NCBI RefSeq assembly: GCF_027923905.1
Contig: NZ_AP026966.1
Coordinates: forward strand, 2,419,001-2,483,000
Direction of reading: 5' to 3'
DNA: 64,000 nt
Origin: Massilia varians
Lineage (GTDB): Bacteria > Pseudomonadota > Gammaproteobacteria > Burkholderiales > Burkholderiaceae_D
This document shows, one piece after another, positions 1-9,520 of the stretch. The stretch's first letter is position 1, and each line of letters opens with the position of its first letter. The translations under genes and the position numbers were made by a program. The notes beneath the pieces were generated by a model. It saw only the letters and a list, made by a program, of their open reading frames with translations, was not told the DNA's origin and did no database searches.

Positions 1-1171
1 CGACCCGCACCGGTTTCACGCGCGGGCTCAAGAGCAGGTTCTTCAGGGCATTCCGGATGCGGACCGTATGCCGTTCGAACAGCAGGTAGAACAGATACGC
101 GGCCAGCACCAGGGCGCCGAGGAGGATGCCATACCAAAGGAAATCGGTGGCGGCGTTCGGATCGAGCTGACCGCGGCCGAGGAGCTGCTGTCCGAGGTGG
201 CGCATCAGGTAGATGACCGGCACATGGACCACATAGAGCGAGAACGAGAACTCCGAGAAGAACACGGCAATCCGGTTGGCCCGGACGTAGGCCGGCGCTG
301 CCTTGTCGAGCGGCCGTTGGAACGAGGCCAGCAGCAGCAGGAAGGGAATGCTGCAGACGAGGTCCTGCACAAAGGAGGCCGGCACCAGGTCATCGTTATT
401 GCCGCGCATCCGGTAATAGACGAACAGCGCCAGCGTCAACACCAGCAGCAGCGCCTGGAAGGCCTTGCCGCAGTCGATGCGGATGCGCGAGAAGGCGGCG
501 CCGAGCAGCCAGACGGCGAAGTACAGCGAGATCATGTCGCGCAGCGTCGCCAGCAGCAGGATCAGGGCGGCGGCCACGGCGGCGCGGCGCAGGACGCCGC
601 CGGCAATGACGAGCAGCAGCAGGGGGAACTGGATGTAGTACCAGGTCTCGTGCGCCAGGCTCCACAGCGGATAGTTGCCGCCGAACTCAGGCACGGTGAC
701 GGTCTGCAGGCCGAGCAGGTTGCCGGCGAACGCTGCCGCCGAGAAGTCGTTGGCCGGGTTGACGTCGATCGGCCCGGGGGCGGCCGAACCGATGGCCAGG
801 CCGATGCCCAGGCTCAGCAGCAGGGTCGGGAGCAGGACGGTCCAGAGCCGCGTCACACGGTCGATCGCATAGTGGGCGAGCGCCTGCGGCTTGCCGAAGC
901 GGTTCATCAGGCTGCCGCCAACCAGCCAGCCGCTGATGAGGAAGAACACGACCACGGCCTGGTGGGCGAAACCGGTAATGAAGGCCAGGCCCATGTAGGC
1001 AAGCGACGGGTCTTCCAGCGTGCGCAGGCCCGGATACATTTCGGCGCGCAGGTGCGCAGCCGCGACCTGCAGGGCCGCCAGGCCGCGCAAGGCGGAAATC
1101 AAGAGCGACTGCGCCGCGTTCTCGCCCAGGGGCGCCCGTGCTTGCCAATGCATCGAGGGGAAGGAAACCAT
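1..1171 (-). CDS. Acyltransferase 3 family membrane protein (3' end beyond window)
   Basis: The minus-strand frame is open from about 1171 to the window edge (about 390 codons), so the C-terminus is missing. It encodes a polytopic membrane protein. The start reads MVSFPSMHWQAR, followed by ISALRGLAALQVAAAHLR, the usual first helix of acyltransferase 3 proteins, and then FFLISGWLVGG. These enzymes O-acylate sugars of surface polysaccharides at the inner membrane. I chose the ATG at 1171 because GGAGAG lies 4 bases upstream; an ATG at 1183 is in frame but lacks a site. It is the last gene seen of the polysaccharide locus, 26 bp after the PAP2-like gene, so acylation of the locus's glycan is inferred. 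Confidence 0.8.
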   Translation of the reverse strand, partial: MVSFPSMHWQARAPLGENAAQSLLISALRGLAALQVAAAHLRAEMYPGLRTLEDPSLAYMGLAFITGFAHQAVVVFFLISGWLVGGSLMNRFGKPQALAHYAIDRVTRLWTVLLPTLLLSLGIGLAIGSAAPGPIDVNPANDFSAAAFAGNLLGLQTVTVPEFGGNYPLWSLAHETWYYIQFPLLLLVIAGGVLRRAAVAAALILLLATLRDMISLYFAVWLLGAAFSRIRIDCGKAFQALLLVLTLALFVYYRMRGNNDDLVPASFVQDLVCSIPFLLLLASFQRPLDKAAPAYVRANRIAVFFSEFSFSLYVVHVPVIYLMRHLGQQLLGRGQLDPNAATDFLWYGILLGALVLAAYLFYLLFERHTVRIRNALKNLLLSPRVKPVRV

Positions 1172-1196
1172 GTGTCTCTCCATTGGTAGAAAATTG

Positions 1197-1790
1197 CTAG
1201 CCGCAGGTGTCCCAGGAGTAGGGCTGCGCCTTGCCGGACAGCGCCAGCGCGACCTTGATCATCCAGTAACCGACATGCGCCGATTGCATCAGCGAGGCCG
1301 CCGCGAAGAACAGCAGCACCGCACACCAGGCTGGCGCCGGGCCCGGTACGACGCCCTTGGGCTCGGCCTGGTAGACGGTGCCCAGGCTGGCGCAGGCACC
1401 GAGCAGCCAGCCGGCGGCGGCCTCCGCGACCGCATGTTCATCGTGCCGAACCAGCGCCACGGCCATCACCAGCCCCAGTGCCAGCCCGGCGCCGGCCGCG
1501 GCCAGTCCGGCGCGGCGCCCGGCCGGACGGCACAGCAGGTAGCCGAGCACCGGGTACACCGCCGTCACGCCCGCCGCGTGGCCGCTGAACGCCTTGAAGT
1601 CGAGCATCGCAATGTCGATGCCCCAGCCCATATAGGCGATCTTGCTGCCGCCGACGAGCGCGATGGTGGCGCCGTACAGGAGCGTCCAGGCGGCCGCGGC
1701 GCGCCAGGCGCGGGCGGCCAGCATCCAGGCGCCGGCCGCGATGGCCAGCGGCAGGGTCAGTTCGATATCGCCGAGGTGCAGCAGCTGCAT
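1197..1790 (-). CDS. PAP2-like membrane phosphatase
   Basis: A 197-residue protein with about six hydrophobic segments, beginning MQLLHLGDIELTLPLAIA. The motif SGHAAGVTAVYP matches the central SGH block of type 2 phosphatidic acid phosphatases. The last block is degenerate: RHDEHAVAEAAAGWLLG stands where SRxxxxxHxxxD is expected, with Glu for the usual Asp. By family it would dephosphorylate lipid pyrophosphates such as undecaprenyl diphosphate, which suits its place right after the initiating sugar transferase. The longer open frame upstream is not used: the first 100 residues are arginine-rich shadow sequence of the sugar transferase. Substrate is inferred. Confidence 0.75.
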   Translation of the reverse strand: MQLLHLGDIELTLPLAIAAGAWMLAARAWRAAAAWTLLYGATIALVGGSKIAYMGWGIDIAMLDFKAFSGHAAGVTAVYPVLGYLLCRPAGRRAGLAAAGAGLALGLVMAVALVRHDEHAVAEAAAGWLLGACASLGTVYQAEPKGVVPGPAPAWCAVLLFFAAASLMQSAHVGYWMIKVALALSGKAQPYSWDTCG

Positions 1791-1804
1791 CGCAGATCCA
1801 CCGT

Positions 1805-2395
1805 TCAGCGCACGATGGCGGCCAGCGTGTGCGCCAGGATGCGCACATCGCCCCAGAACGTGCGTTCCCTGACGTAGCGCACGTAATAGTCGAGCTTGAC
1901 CGGCAACACGGCGTCGACGTAGGCGCGCTCGGGATCGGCGGCTTGCGCCAGGATCGCGTTCTCGTCCTTGTAGCGGATGGCGGCCCAGTCGGTAATGCCG
2001 GGTGCGACCGACAGCACCACGCGCCGCTGCTCGGGCGGGTAGCAGTCGACGTAGCGCGGCACTTCCGGACGCGGTCCGACCAGGCTCATGCTGCCCTGGA
2101 CGACGTTCCACAGCTGGGGCAGTTCGTCCAGCTTGTAGTGGCGCAGGAAGCGGCCGGCGCGGGTCACGCGCGGATCGGCGCCGACGGTCAGCTGGGGGCC
2201 GTCCACGGGACGCTGGCGCATGGTGCGGAACTTGTAGATCGTGAACAGCCTGCCGCCGCGCCCGACGCGCTGCTGGCGATACAGCACCGGCCCCGGAGAA
2301 TCGAGCCTGATCCAGAGTGCGGTCAGCAGCAGCACCGGGGCCAGCAGGAGCAGGCCCAGGCTCGCGCCGAGCAGGTCGAAGGCGCGCTTGCTCAT
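1805..2395 (-). CDS. Undecaprenyl-phosphate sugar phosphotransferase (PglC-like)
   Basis: 196 residues, the short single-domain form of the bacterial sugar transferase family. One N-terminal membrane hairpin ([17 protein letters not shown]) is followed by the conserved core: [52 protein letters not shown]. The enzyme moves a phospho-sugar from a UDP-sugar onto undecaprenyl phosphate and so starts the repeat unit. Its ATG overlaps the stop of the DegT aminotransferase (ATGA), so the two are probably co-translated. That pairing, with a WbpM-type dehydratase in the same operon, recalls PglF/PglE/PglC and suggests a 4-amino-sugar donor; this is an inference. Confidence 0.92.
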   Translation of the reverse strand: MSKRAFDLLGASLGLLLLAPVLLLTALWIRLDSPGPVLYRQQRVGRGGRLFTIYKFRTMRQRPVDGPQLTVGADPRVTRAGRFLRHYKLDELPQLWNVVQGSMSLVGPRPEVPRYVDCYPPEQRRVVLSVAPGITDWAAIRYKDENAILAQAADPERAYVDAVLPVKLDYYVRYVRERTFWGDVRILAHTLAAIVR

Positions 2396-3600
2396 GACAG
2401 CAGCTCGTGCAGCGCCGCGACCACCCGGTCCTGGTCGGCGTCCAGCATGCGCGTGTACAGCGGCAGCGACAACATGGTCTCGAAGCTGGCTTCGGCGACC
2501 GGGAAGGCGTCGGGATTCAGGCCGCAGCTGTCGCGCCAGTAGGGCTGGCGGTGCAGGGGAATGAAGTGCACGCTGGTGCCGATGCCGCGTTCGGCCAGTT
2601 CGTTGATGAGCGCGTCGCGCCCGATGCCGGCGCCGTCCCGCAGCCGGACCACGTACAGGTGCCAGGCATGGGTGCTGCCGAAGGCCGGATGCGCCGGCAA
2701 CTGCAGCGGCAGCCCGGCCAGGGCGTCGTCGTAGCGCTGCGCCAGCCAGCTGCGGCGTTGCTGGAAGCGGTCGATCTTGCGCAGCTGCTCGATGCCGATC
2801 GCGGAAGCGATGTCGGTCAGGTTGTATTTGAAGCCGGCCGCGACCACCTCGTAGTACCAGGCCGGCACCCGCGAGGTGTAGCGGTCGAAGGCGTCGCGGT
2901 TGATGCCGTGCAGGCGCATGCAGCGCATGCGTGCGGCCAGCTCGGCGTCGCGCGTGACCACCATGCCGCCTTCGCCGGTGGTCATGGTCTTGTTGGCGTA
3001 AAAGCTGAAGACGGTGATCTCGCTGCCGAGGGTGCCGATCAGCTTGCCGTCGAGCCGGGTGGGGAAGGCGTGCGCCGCGTCTTCGATGACGCGCAGGCCG
3101 TGGCGCGCGGCCAGCGCCAGGATCGCATCCATGTCGCAGGCCAGGCCGGCGTAGTGCACCGGCATCACGGCGCGGGTCCGGGGCGTGATCGCCGCCGCGA
3201 CGGCGGAGGGCGACATGTTCAGGGTGACGGGGTCGACGTCCACCAGTACCGGACGGGCGCCGAGGTAGCGCACGACTTCGGCGGTGGCGGTGAAGGTCAT
3301 GGTGGGGACGATGACCTCGTCGCCGGGACCGATGCCCACGCTTTCCAGCGCCAGATGCAGGCCGGCGGTGGCGGAATTGACCGAGATCGCCTGCACGTCG
3401 CCGCCCAGGTAGGACTGGAATTCCTGTTCGAAGCGGCGCGTGGTCGGTCCGGTGGTCACCCAGCCGGAGCGCAGGCAGGTTTCGACGGCCCGGATTTCCT
3501 CGTCGCCGATGTCGGGCAGCGCAAAGGGCAGGAAGGTCCGCGGCATGTTGTCCAGCGGATCGGCGTGCAGCTGCGCGCCAGCCTGTGCCTGTTCAGTCAT
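2392..3600 (-). CDS. DegT/DnrJ/EryC1/StrS sugar aminotransferase
   Basis: 402 residues from the ATG at 3600. A PLP-dependent aminotransferase of nucleotide sugars. The PLP lysine is K204 in [15 protein letters not shown], and the aspartate pairing with the ring nitrogen lies in VIEDAAHAF (about 172-180). The upstream frame extension is arginine-rich shadow sequence and is rejected. The ATG overlaps the stop of the glycosyltransferase before it. It is distinct from the WbpE-type enzyme at 7745-8893, so the locus makes two amino sugars; this one sits next to the initiating transferase and probably acts on the 4-keto product of the WbpM-like dehydratase. Confidence 0.9.
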   Translation of the reverse strand: MTEQAQAGAQLHADPLDNMPRTFLPFALPDIGDEEIRAVETCLRSGWVTTGPTTRRFEQEFQSYLGGDVQAISVNSATAGLHLALESVGIGPGDEVIVPTMTFTATAEVVRYLGARPVLVDVDPVTLNMSPSAVAAAITPRTRAVMPVHYAGLACDMDAILALAARHGLRVIEDAAHAFPTRLDGKLIGTLGSEITVFSFYANKTMTTGEGGMVVTRDAELAARMRCMRLHGINRDAFDRYTSRVPAWYYEVVAAGFKYNLTDIASAIGIEQLRKIDRFQQRRSWLAQRYDDALAGLPLQLPAHPAFGSTHAWHLYVVRLRDGAGIGRDALINELAERGIGTSVHFIPLHRQPYWRDSCGLNPDAFPVAEASFETMLSLPLYTRMLDADQDRVVAALHELLS

Positions 3601-4841
3601 GGGGAAACCTCGTGTGCGAAAGTGGTCAGGAAGCGTTGTCCAAGGACGGGATAGGTCAGGTTGGCCAGTGCGTGGGCGCGGCCGCGCTCGCCCAGCGCGC
3701 GCCGCTCGCGCCAGGACAGGGCCAGCAGGGACGCCAGGCCGTCGGCCACGGCGCGCGGATCCTCCGGCGCCACCGTCAGGCCGCAGCCGGCCTCCTGCAC
3801 CGGGTCGTTGCCGGCTTCGACCGCATGCAGGACCGGGCAGCCGCCCATCATGTAGTCGATCAGTTTGTTCGGCGCGATGCCGAAGCGGTACAGGGGCTGG
3901 CGTTGCCAGCCGAGGTAGGCGATGTCGATCCGCGCCATCAGGGCCGGGATCTGGGCCTTCGGGATGGGCGCTGCAAAATACAGGTGCGCAAGGCCGAGTT
4001 CGCGCGCGCGTCGTTCGAGCCGGGTCTTTTCGGGGCCGTCGCCCACCAGCACGAAGGCCAGCGGCCGGTCTTTCAGGAGGGCGGCGGCATCGAGCAGGGT
4101 GTCGAGCGCATTGGCCAGCCCGTGGCTGCCGGCGTAGCCGACCACCGTGCGGCCCTGGGCGCGCAGGCCGGCGAGCAGGGCGTCGAGTTCTTCGGGCGGG
4201 GGCGGCGGCGTCGCCAGCCACTCGACCGGGTCGGCGCCGTTCGGGACCACGTGCAGCTTGTGCGGCGCCATGCCGCGCGCTTCGAGGTGCTCGCGGACCT
4301 TGGGCAGGATCGACACCACCGTATCGGCGTGGCGGCAGGCGTAGTCTTCGGCCGCCTGCAGCAGCCGGATGAAGGGATGGTGGCGCGAGAAGCCGCCCAG
4401 TTCCATCAGCGAGAGCGGCCACAGGTCATGCACCTCGTGCAGCAGGCGCGCCCCGGCGAGGCGCGCGATCCGGTGCGCCGGCCAGATGTCGAGCGGATAG
4501 GTGCTGGAGGCGATCACGACCTGCGGCGCGACCTCGCGCGCCAGCGCCGGCGCTTCACGCCACAGGCGCAGCACGAAGGCCGCCATGTTGCGCACCCTGG
4601 CCAGGCCGTTGCCGCGGTAGGGCGGCGTAGCGAACCAGGTGTAGTCGATGCCGTCGATGCTTTCGTCGCGCCGGCTGCGTCCCTCCATGCTCGGGGCACG
4701 GGCGCGCACGTGGGCGTGGCTGGCCGTCACGATCCGTACCCGATGCCCGAGCCGCACCCACTCGCGCGCGAGGTAGTAGGGCCGGTACTCCATGCCGTGG
4801 TGGACCGAGCCGGCGTAGTGGTTGATCAGGAGGATGTTCAT
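3597..4841 (-). CDS. GT4-family glycosyltransferase (WbuB-like)
   Basis: 414 residues starting [28 protein letters not shown], the GT-B N-terminal strand and donor cleft of WbuB-type transferases. The C-terminal half has [21 protein letters not shown] and [14 protein letters not shown], the phosphate-binding region of GT4 enzymes. It transfers a sugar from a nucleotide donor to the lipid-linked glycan in the cytoplasm. The gene starts 22 bp after the deacetylase-like gene; 76 in-frame residues further upstream are shadow sequence and were removed. Its stop overlaps the next ATG. Donor and linkage cannot be told from sequence. Confidence 0.9.
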   Translation of the reverse strand: MNILLINHYAGSVHHGMEYRPYYLAREWVRLGHRVRIVTASHAHVRARAPSMEGRSRRDESIDGIDYTWFATPPYRGNGLARVRNMAAFVLRLWREAPALAREVAPQVVIASSTYPLDIWPAHRIARLAGARLLHEVHDLWPLSLMELGGFSRHHPFIRLLQAAEDYACRHADTVVSILPKVREHLEARGMAPHKLHVVPNGADPVEWLATPPPPPEELDALLAGLRAQGRTVVGYAGSHGLANALDTLLDAAALLKDRPLAFVLVGDGPEKTRLERRARELGLAHLYFAAPIPKAQIPALMARIDIAYLGWQRQPLYRFGIAPNKLIDYMMGGCPVLHAVEAGNDPVQEAGCGLTVAPEDPRAVADGLASLLALSWRERRALGERGRAHALANLTYPVLGQRFLTTFAHEVSP

Positions 4842-4863
4842 GGTGGTGTCGGGGTGATGCGCG

Positions 4864-5661
4864 TCAGGCGCGCCAGGCCATTTCTTCGACCAGCCGGCGC
4901 ACGTTGCAGCGCGTGCTTTCGACCCAGTTGGTTTCCCATTGCACAGGATGGGTGAGCAGGCAGATGTGCTCGTACTTCCCGAGCGCCTCGAAAGGCGACA
5001 GCGGGTAGTAGTAGACCGGGTGCTTGCGGTCGCTGATGTAGAGATCGAAGCAGCGCAGCAGCTCGGCATCGTAGGATTCGCACTCGATGCCGCAGCGGCG
5101 GCGCAATGCCTCGTCGCGCAACAGTTCGTGGTTGATCACCTTCAGGCGGCGGTTGGCAAAGTCGCCGTGGCTCGCCACCGTGGTCAGGGGATAACCGAGG
5201 CGCTCGACGATCCGGCCGACGTTGCGGGCGAACAGTTCGCGGATCTCGGGGAAGCGCTGGCGCACCGCATCGGCACTGCGCAGACGGTGGCGCTTGGCGA
5301 AATCGGCCACTTCTTCATAGTGATAGCTGGCTTCGCTGCCGGCGGCCTCGATCTCGCGCATGAAACCGTAGTCGAGTGTGCACAGCCGGAAGTAGTAGCT
5401 GGCGCGCACGCCATGGCGCGATTCGATGGCGAACATCTTCCTGGCGGTGCGCAGGTCGCTGTCGATGTCGTGCCGGTGCACGAAGCTGCGCGGCATGGGC
5501 TGGTCCTGGGCGCCTTCCTTGCCATAGGCCTGGCGAAAGAACTCGCGCACCGACAGCTGGGCATAGCCGGCGCTGGCGACCTCGCGCACCAGGGTCTCGT
5601 ATTCGCCGAGCCGGCTCGGCATCAGGTAGTCCGCATAGACGCGGTTGAGCATGGCGTTCAT
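4864..5661 (-). CDS. Polysaccharide deacetylase-fold protein
   Basis: 265 residues. HRHDIDSDLRTARKMFAIESRHGVRASYYFR resembles the first metal-binding block of the NodB/polysaccharide deacetylase superfamily (a His-Asp-x-Asp run followed by a beta strand ending in YFR). EASYHYEEV and TTVASHGDFANR may supply the second histidine block. No signal peptide is visible, which argues for a cytoplasmic step on a lipid-linked or nucleotide-linked sugar rather than a periplasmic polymer deacetylase. It lies between the GNAT-like gene (7 bp away) and a glycosyltransferase. Fold assignment is fair; activity is inferred. Confidence 0.7.
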   Translation of the reverse strand: MNAMLNRVYADYLMPSRLGEYETLVREVASAGYAQLSVREFFRQAYGKEGAQDQPMPRSFVHRHDIDSDLRTARKMFAIESRHGVRASYYFRLCTLDYGFMREIEAAGSEASYHYEEVADFAKRHRLRSADAVRQRFPEIRELFARNVGRIVERLGYPLTTVASHGDFANRRLKVINHELLRDEALRRRCGIECESYDAELLRCFDLYISDRKHPVYYYPLSPFEALGKYEHICLLTHPVQWETNWVESTRCNVRRLVEEMAWRA

Positions 5662-5668
5662 GGCAGGC

Positions 5669-6367
5669 TCATTGCAAGTGATAGCTGGCGCGGTAGGGAC
5701 GGAAACCCAGGATGGTCTTGAAGTTGCGCAGACCCGGCTGGGCGCCGAAAAAGGTGTCGTACATGACGTAGCGGACCTTGCCGGCGTCGATCAGCCGGCA
5801 GATCGCTTCGCTCAGGAGCAGGTGCATGATGCCGTCGTTATTCCGGATTCCCATCATTTGGGAAAATGAGGCGAAATTCCCGTAAATACCCAGGGTCGCA
5901 TAGGCCACCAGTTTTCCTTCGGGATTGAGCACGCCCCAATAATGGAAATGCTGCTGGCGCTCGAAACGTTGCTGTTTCTCCAGATAGTGTCCGTCCATTT
6001 TCCGGCCCTGCCGCACATCCAGGCTGGTATTGATGTCGTGGATGTCGTCGACATAATCGTTGCGATCGATCTCGCGTACCACGTAACCGCGGCTGCGGGC
6101 CCGTTTGGCGTGGTAAGCGCCCTGGTTCTTGCCCTTGATGTGTTCCAGGTAGGCGGCGCGGTCCGGGAAAGGCGCGAGGTCGACCAGGGCCGCGCCGATG
6201 GTCTTATGGCGGATGATCTTGAAACGCGGATGCGGTTTCGTGTAATTGCGATAGGTCGCCTCGATATCGACCGGGTCGATTTGCTGCGAGAAATAAAGCC
6301 GCGCGCGCGGCAGTTTCATTACCTCGAGAAACGTATTGTAGTGTTGCAAGAACATAGTCGCTCTCAT
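5669..6367 (-). CDS. GNAT/FemAB-like acyltransferase
   Basis: 232 residues from an ATG at 6367 that has AAGGAA just upstream; an ATG at 6355 is possible. The C-terminal half (WGVLNPEGKLVAYATLGIYGNFASFSQMMGIRNNDGIMHLLL) has the beta-strand and loop pattern of GNAT or FemAB-like transferases. The gene is visibly richer in A and T than its neighbours, especially at 5850-6370, which suggests separate acquisition. In this operon it could acylate an amino sugar made by one of the two aminotransferases. The exact family and substrate are uncertain. Confidence 0.65.
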   Translation of the reverse strand: MRATMFLQHYNTFLEVMKLPRARLYFSQQIDPVDIEATYRNYTKPHPRFKIIRHKTIGAALVDLAPFPDRAAYLEHIKGKNQGAYHAKRARSRGYVVREIDRNDYVDDIHDINTSLDVRQGRKMDGHYLEKQQRFERQQHFHYWGVLNPEGKLVAYATLGIYGNFASFSQMMGIRNNDGIMHLLLSEAICRLIDAGKVRYVMYDTFFGAQPGLRNFKTILGFRPYRASYHLQ

Positions 6368-6450
6368 ATTTCCTTGATAACTAAACAATACGGCCGATGG
6401 TGCTGGTCTTTGTTGAACTACGATAAAAACCTGACGCTGAGACAATCGAT

Positions 6451-7617
6451 TCAGCGAATTGGATGGACAGATAGATCGCTTTTCCTGAGTCGTTTTTTTG
6501 GGCGCGGATCGGAAGACAGCAGATCGGCATAGAACGCGATCAGCTTGGCTTCTTCGTTTTCCCAGTTGTAGCGGGCGAGGACGGCGCGGCGCCCGTTGGC
6601 CCCCATGTCGCGCGCCTGGCGCGGATGGGCGGCGAGGTGGTCGATCGCCGCTGCGATCGCCGCCGGGTCGCGCGGATCGACGCACAGGCCGCAGCGGCTG
6701 CCCTCGACGATCTCGCGCCAGAGAGGAAAGTCGGAGGCGATCACCGGGATGCCGGCAGCCATGTATTCGAACATCTTGACCGGCAGGGCGTCACGGTAGC
6801 TGGCGGTCGGCAGCAGGGTGACCAGGCCGGCAAAGGCGCGCCCCATGACTCCGGCGATGCCGCCCCGGTCGAGGTGGCCGAGCGCATCGATACGCCGCCA
6901 ACCCGGGTGGCGCCTGACCTCGGCCTCCAGCTCGGCTTCGGCGAAGCTGCCGGCCAGGGCCAGCCGCGCCGGCGTGCGCAGCAGGGCGCAGGCCTGGACC
7001 AGCTCGCGTACGCCACGGATGGCGGAGATGCTGCCGACGTAGCAGAAGCTGTCGCGCGCCTCGGCGGTGGGCGCCGGCCCCATGAACTCTTCGGCGCGGG
7101 GATAGTTGTTGACGTCTACGACCAGGGCATTGTGCCCGGCCAGGCGGTCGCGGATGGTGGGTGTCGCCGCCAAGACGCCGCCGAAGCGGCGCAGTGCGCT
7201 GCCTTCGAGCATGGCGTACGCGCGCGACAGCAGACGAGCGGCGCGCGGCGCCAGGTAGGGTTTGTCGAGCAGCTGGTTCGGCACGTCCTCGTGGGCGTCG
7301 AACACCACCTTGCGGCCGCCGAGGGCGAGCCGCAGGCCGACGGGAATCAGCTCGGGATCGTGCAAGTGGTAGACCTCGGCGTCGAGCCTTCGTGCCGCCC
7401 GGCCGACCCGGCGGGTAGCGAGCAGCATGCGTTCACGCCGGCCCGAGGGACGGCCGACATCGACGATCCGGACGCCGTCGCGGCAGGCGTCGCCGAGGCC
7501 GTCGGCCACCACCAGCGCAACTTCATGCCCGTGGCTGGCGAGGCTGCGGCACTGCTTGACGAAAATCCGCGTATCGAAGCGCGGGTGTGCCGAGCTCAGA
7601 TGCACAATGCGGGCCAT
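6451..7617 (-). CDS. GT4-family glycosyltransferase
   Basis: 388 residues from the ATG of MARIVHLSSAHPRFDTRIF. The GT-B fold is shown by the N-terminal HPRFDTRIFVKQCRSL helix, VYHLHDPELIPVG (acceptor domain) and the C-terminal PVKMFEYMAAGIPVIASDFPLWREIVE block, where the acidic and glycine residues bind the nucleotide sugar. It acts in the cytoplasm on the growing repeat unit. It is 127 bp downstream of the wbpE gene and 83 bp upstream of the GNAT-like gene. Donor unknown. Confidence 0.9.
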   Translation of the reverse strand: MARIVHLSSAHPRFDTRIFVKQCRSLASHGHEVALVVADGLGDACRDGVRIVDVGRPSGRRERMLLATRRVGRAARRLDAEVYHLHDPELIPVGLRLALGGRKVVFDAHEDVPNQLLDKPYLAPRAARLLSRAYAMLEGSALRRFGGVLAATPTIRDRLAGHNALVVDVNNYPRAEEFMGPAPTAEARDSFCYVGSISAIRGVRELVQACALLRTPARLALAGSFAEAELEAEVRRHPGWRRIDALGHLDRGGIAGVMGRAFAGLVTLLPTASYRDALPVKMFEYMAAGIPVIASDFPLWREIVEGSRCGLCVDPRDPAAIAAAIDHLAAHPRQARDMGANGRRAVLARYNWENEEAKLIAFYADLLSSDPRPKKRLRKSDLSVHPIR

Positions 7618-7744
7618 GTCTGCTCCGGTACGAATAGGGGGCGCAGGCGCCGGGCGGCATGCCTGCGCCGCGAAGGCGGCAGCGGCAGGGAAGGCAGCTT
7701 CGTGAAGACCGGCCTGGCGTTTCCCTGCCTCATGCGGCCGTCTT

Positions 7745-8893
7745 TCATGCCGCCTTGTCGCCGGCCTGCTCGGCAACGCGTTCGTCGCGCAGCTGTGCCA
7801 GCCCTTCGCCCAGCGCCTGCACCACGCGATGGGTGCTGGGACGGTCGAGGTAAGGGCCCATCGGCAGGCTCAGTACCTCGTGCGCCAGGCTGGCCGCCAC
7901 CGGACAGCCGCCGGGACCGACCCAGTGCGCGTAGGCCGGCTGGCGGTCGATCGGCACCGGGTAGTGCACCGCGGTCGGGATGCCGGCCGCGTGCAGGACT
8001 TCCTGCAGGCGTTCGCGCTGGGGCACCAGGACCGTGTACTGGGCATACACGCTGGTCCGGTCGGTGCGGCAGCCCACCGGCTCGATCATGTCGCCCAGCA
8101 CGCTGGCGAGCAGGGCGTCGTAGCAGGCGGCGGCGCGCTGGCGTTGCTCAATTTCCCATTCGAAGCGCTCGAGCTTGGCCAGCACGACGGCGCACTGCAG
8201 GGTGTCCATGCGGCCACCCACGCCGATGCGGGTATGCACGTAGCGGCGCGACTGGCCATGCACGCGGATCTCGCGCATCGCGCCCGCCAGGGCATCGTCG
8301 CTGGTGAAGATGGCCCCGCCGTCGCCATAGCAGCCGAGCGGCTTGCTGGGGAAAAAGCTGGTGCAGCCGATGCCCGACAGGTTGCAGCTCTTGCGGCCGC
8401 GGTAGGTGGCGCCGAAACTCTGGGCCGCGTCTTCGATCACGGCCAGGCCGTGGCGCTCGGCGACCGCGTTGATCTCGTCCATGTCGGCCGGCTGGCCGTA
8501 CAGCGATACCGGGATGATGGCGCGGGTGCGCGGCGTAATGCGCGCCTCGAGCAGGCGGTGGTCGAGGTTGCAGGTGCCGGCCTCGACGTCGACGAACACC
8601 GGCGTGGCGCCCAGCAGCACGATCGCTTCGGCGGTGGCGATGAAGGAAAAGGGCGTGGTGATGACTTCGTCGCCGGGCTGGATGCCGAGCGCCATCAGCG
8701 AGATGACCAGGGCCTCGGTGCCGGAGGAGACGGTGATGCAGTGGCGCGCGCCGGTGAAGCCGGCGAGGCGACTTTCCAGTTCAGCCACTTCGGGCCCCAT
8801 GATGTACTGGCCATGGTCGAGGACCGCCTGGATGCGTGCGTTGATCAGCTCGCGGGAAGCGAGGTATTGCGACTTGAGGTCGATGAAATCCAT
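7745..8893 (-). CDS. wbpE: UDP-3-keto-GlcNAcA aminotransferase WbpE
   Basis: 382 residues from MDFIDLKSQYLASRELINARI. A DegT-family PLP enzyme with the Schiff-base lysine K184 in FFPSKPLGCYGDGGA and the cofactor aspartate in VIEDAAQSFGA. SSGTEALVISLMALGIQPGDEV is the usual N-terminal block. WbpE converts UDP-2-acetamido-3-keto-glucuronate to the 3-amino sugar, using glutamate. The call rests on close likeness to WbpE/WlbC enzymes and on its neighbours wbpD, wbpB and wbpA, which supply the steps before and after. Confidence 0.9.
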   Translation of the reverse strand: MDFIDLKSQYLASRELINARIQAVLDHGQYIMGPEVAELESRLAGFTGARHCITVSSGTEALVISLMALGIQPGDEVITTPFSFIATAEAIVLLGATPVFVDVEAGTCNLDHRLLEARITPRTRAIIPVSLYGQPADMDEINAVAERHGLAVIEDAAQSFGATYRGRKSCNLSGIGCTSFFPSKPLGCYGDGGAIFTSDDALAGAMREIRVHGQSRRYVHTRIGVGGRMDTLQCAVVLAKLERFEWEIEQRQRAAACYDALLASVLGDMIEPVGCRTDRTSVYAQYTVLVPQRERLQEVLHAAGIPTAVHYPVPIDRQPAYAHWVGPGGCPVAASLAHEVLSLPMGPYLDRPSTHRVVQALGEGLAQLRDERVAEQAGDKAA

Positions 8894-8903
8894 GGGGTCC
8901 TCG

Positions 8904-9518
8904 TCAGGGTTGGAGGGCGGCGCGTTCGAGGTGGCAGGCGCCCTCGTGCAGCACATACAGGTCGCCGGTGTGGGGACAGCGGGCTTGGGCCTCGCGCTGG
9001 ACTGCGCCATCGGCGCCGGGCAGGGGCAAATCCAGGCGTTCGCCGAAGCGGCTGATCCATCCGATCTGGCGTGCCGGCACCCCGGCCACCAGGGCGAACG
9101 GGGGCACGTCGCGGTTGACGACGGCGCCGGCCGCAACGAAGGCGTACTCGCCGATGGTGACGCCACACACGATGGTGGCGTTGGCGCCGATGGTGGCGCC
9201 GCGCCGCACCAGGGTGCGCCGGTATTCGTGCTTGCGGGTCACCGCCGCGCGCGGGTTGTAGACATTGGTGAACACCATGCTCGGGCCGCAGAAGACCTCG
9301 TCTTCGAGCGTGACGGCGTCATAGATCGAGACATTGTTCTGGACCTTGACCTGGTTGCCGAGCACGACGTCGTTGCCGACATAGACGTTCTGGCCCAGCG
9401 AGCAGTCTTCGCCGACGCGGGCGCCGGCGCAGACATGGGCGAAGTGCCAGACGCGGGTGCCGTCGCCGAGGGCGGCGCCCTGGTCGACGATGGCGCTGGC
9501 GTGGATGACGATGGCCAT
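8904..9518 (-). CDS. wbpD: UDP-GlcNAc3NA N-acetyltransferase WbpD
   Basis: 204 residues, almost all left-handed beta-helix hexapeptide repeats ([52 protein letters not shown] and on). It uses acetyl-CoA to acetylate the 3-amino group made by WbpE, giving UDP-2,3-diacetamido-glucuronate. The ATG at 9518 follows the wbpB stop by 2 bp, and the stop is 10 bp before the wbpE ATG, so the three are tightly coupled. The trimeric beta-helix class and the context make the assignment firm. Confidence 0.9.
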   Translation of the reverse strand: MAIVIHASAIVDQGAALGDGTRVWHFAHVCAGARVGEDCSLGQNVYVGNDVVLGNQVKVQNNVSIYDAVTLEDEVFCGPSMVFTNVYNPRAAVTRKHEYRRTLVRRGATIGANATIVCGVTIGEYAFVAAGAVVNRDVPPFALVAGVPARQIGWISRFGERLDLPLPGADGAVQREAQARCPHTGDLYVLHEGACHLERAALQP

Positions 9519-9520
9519 GA

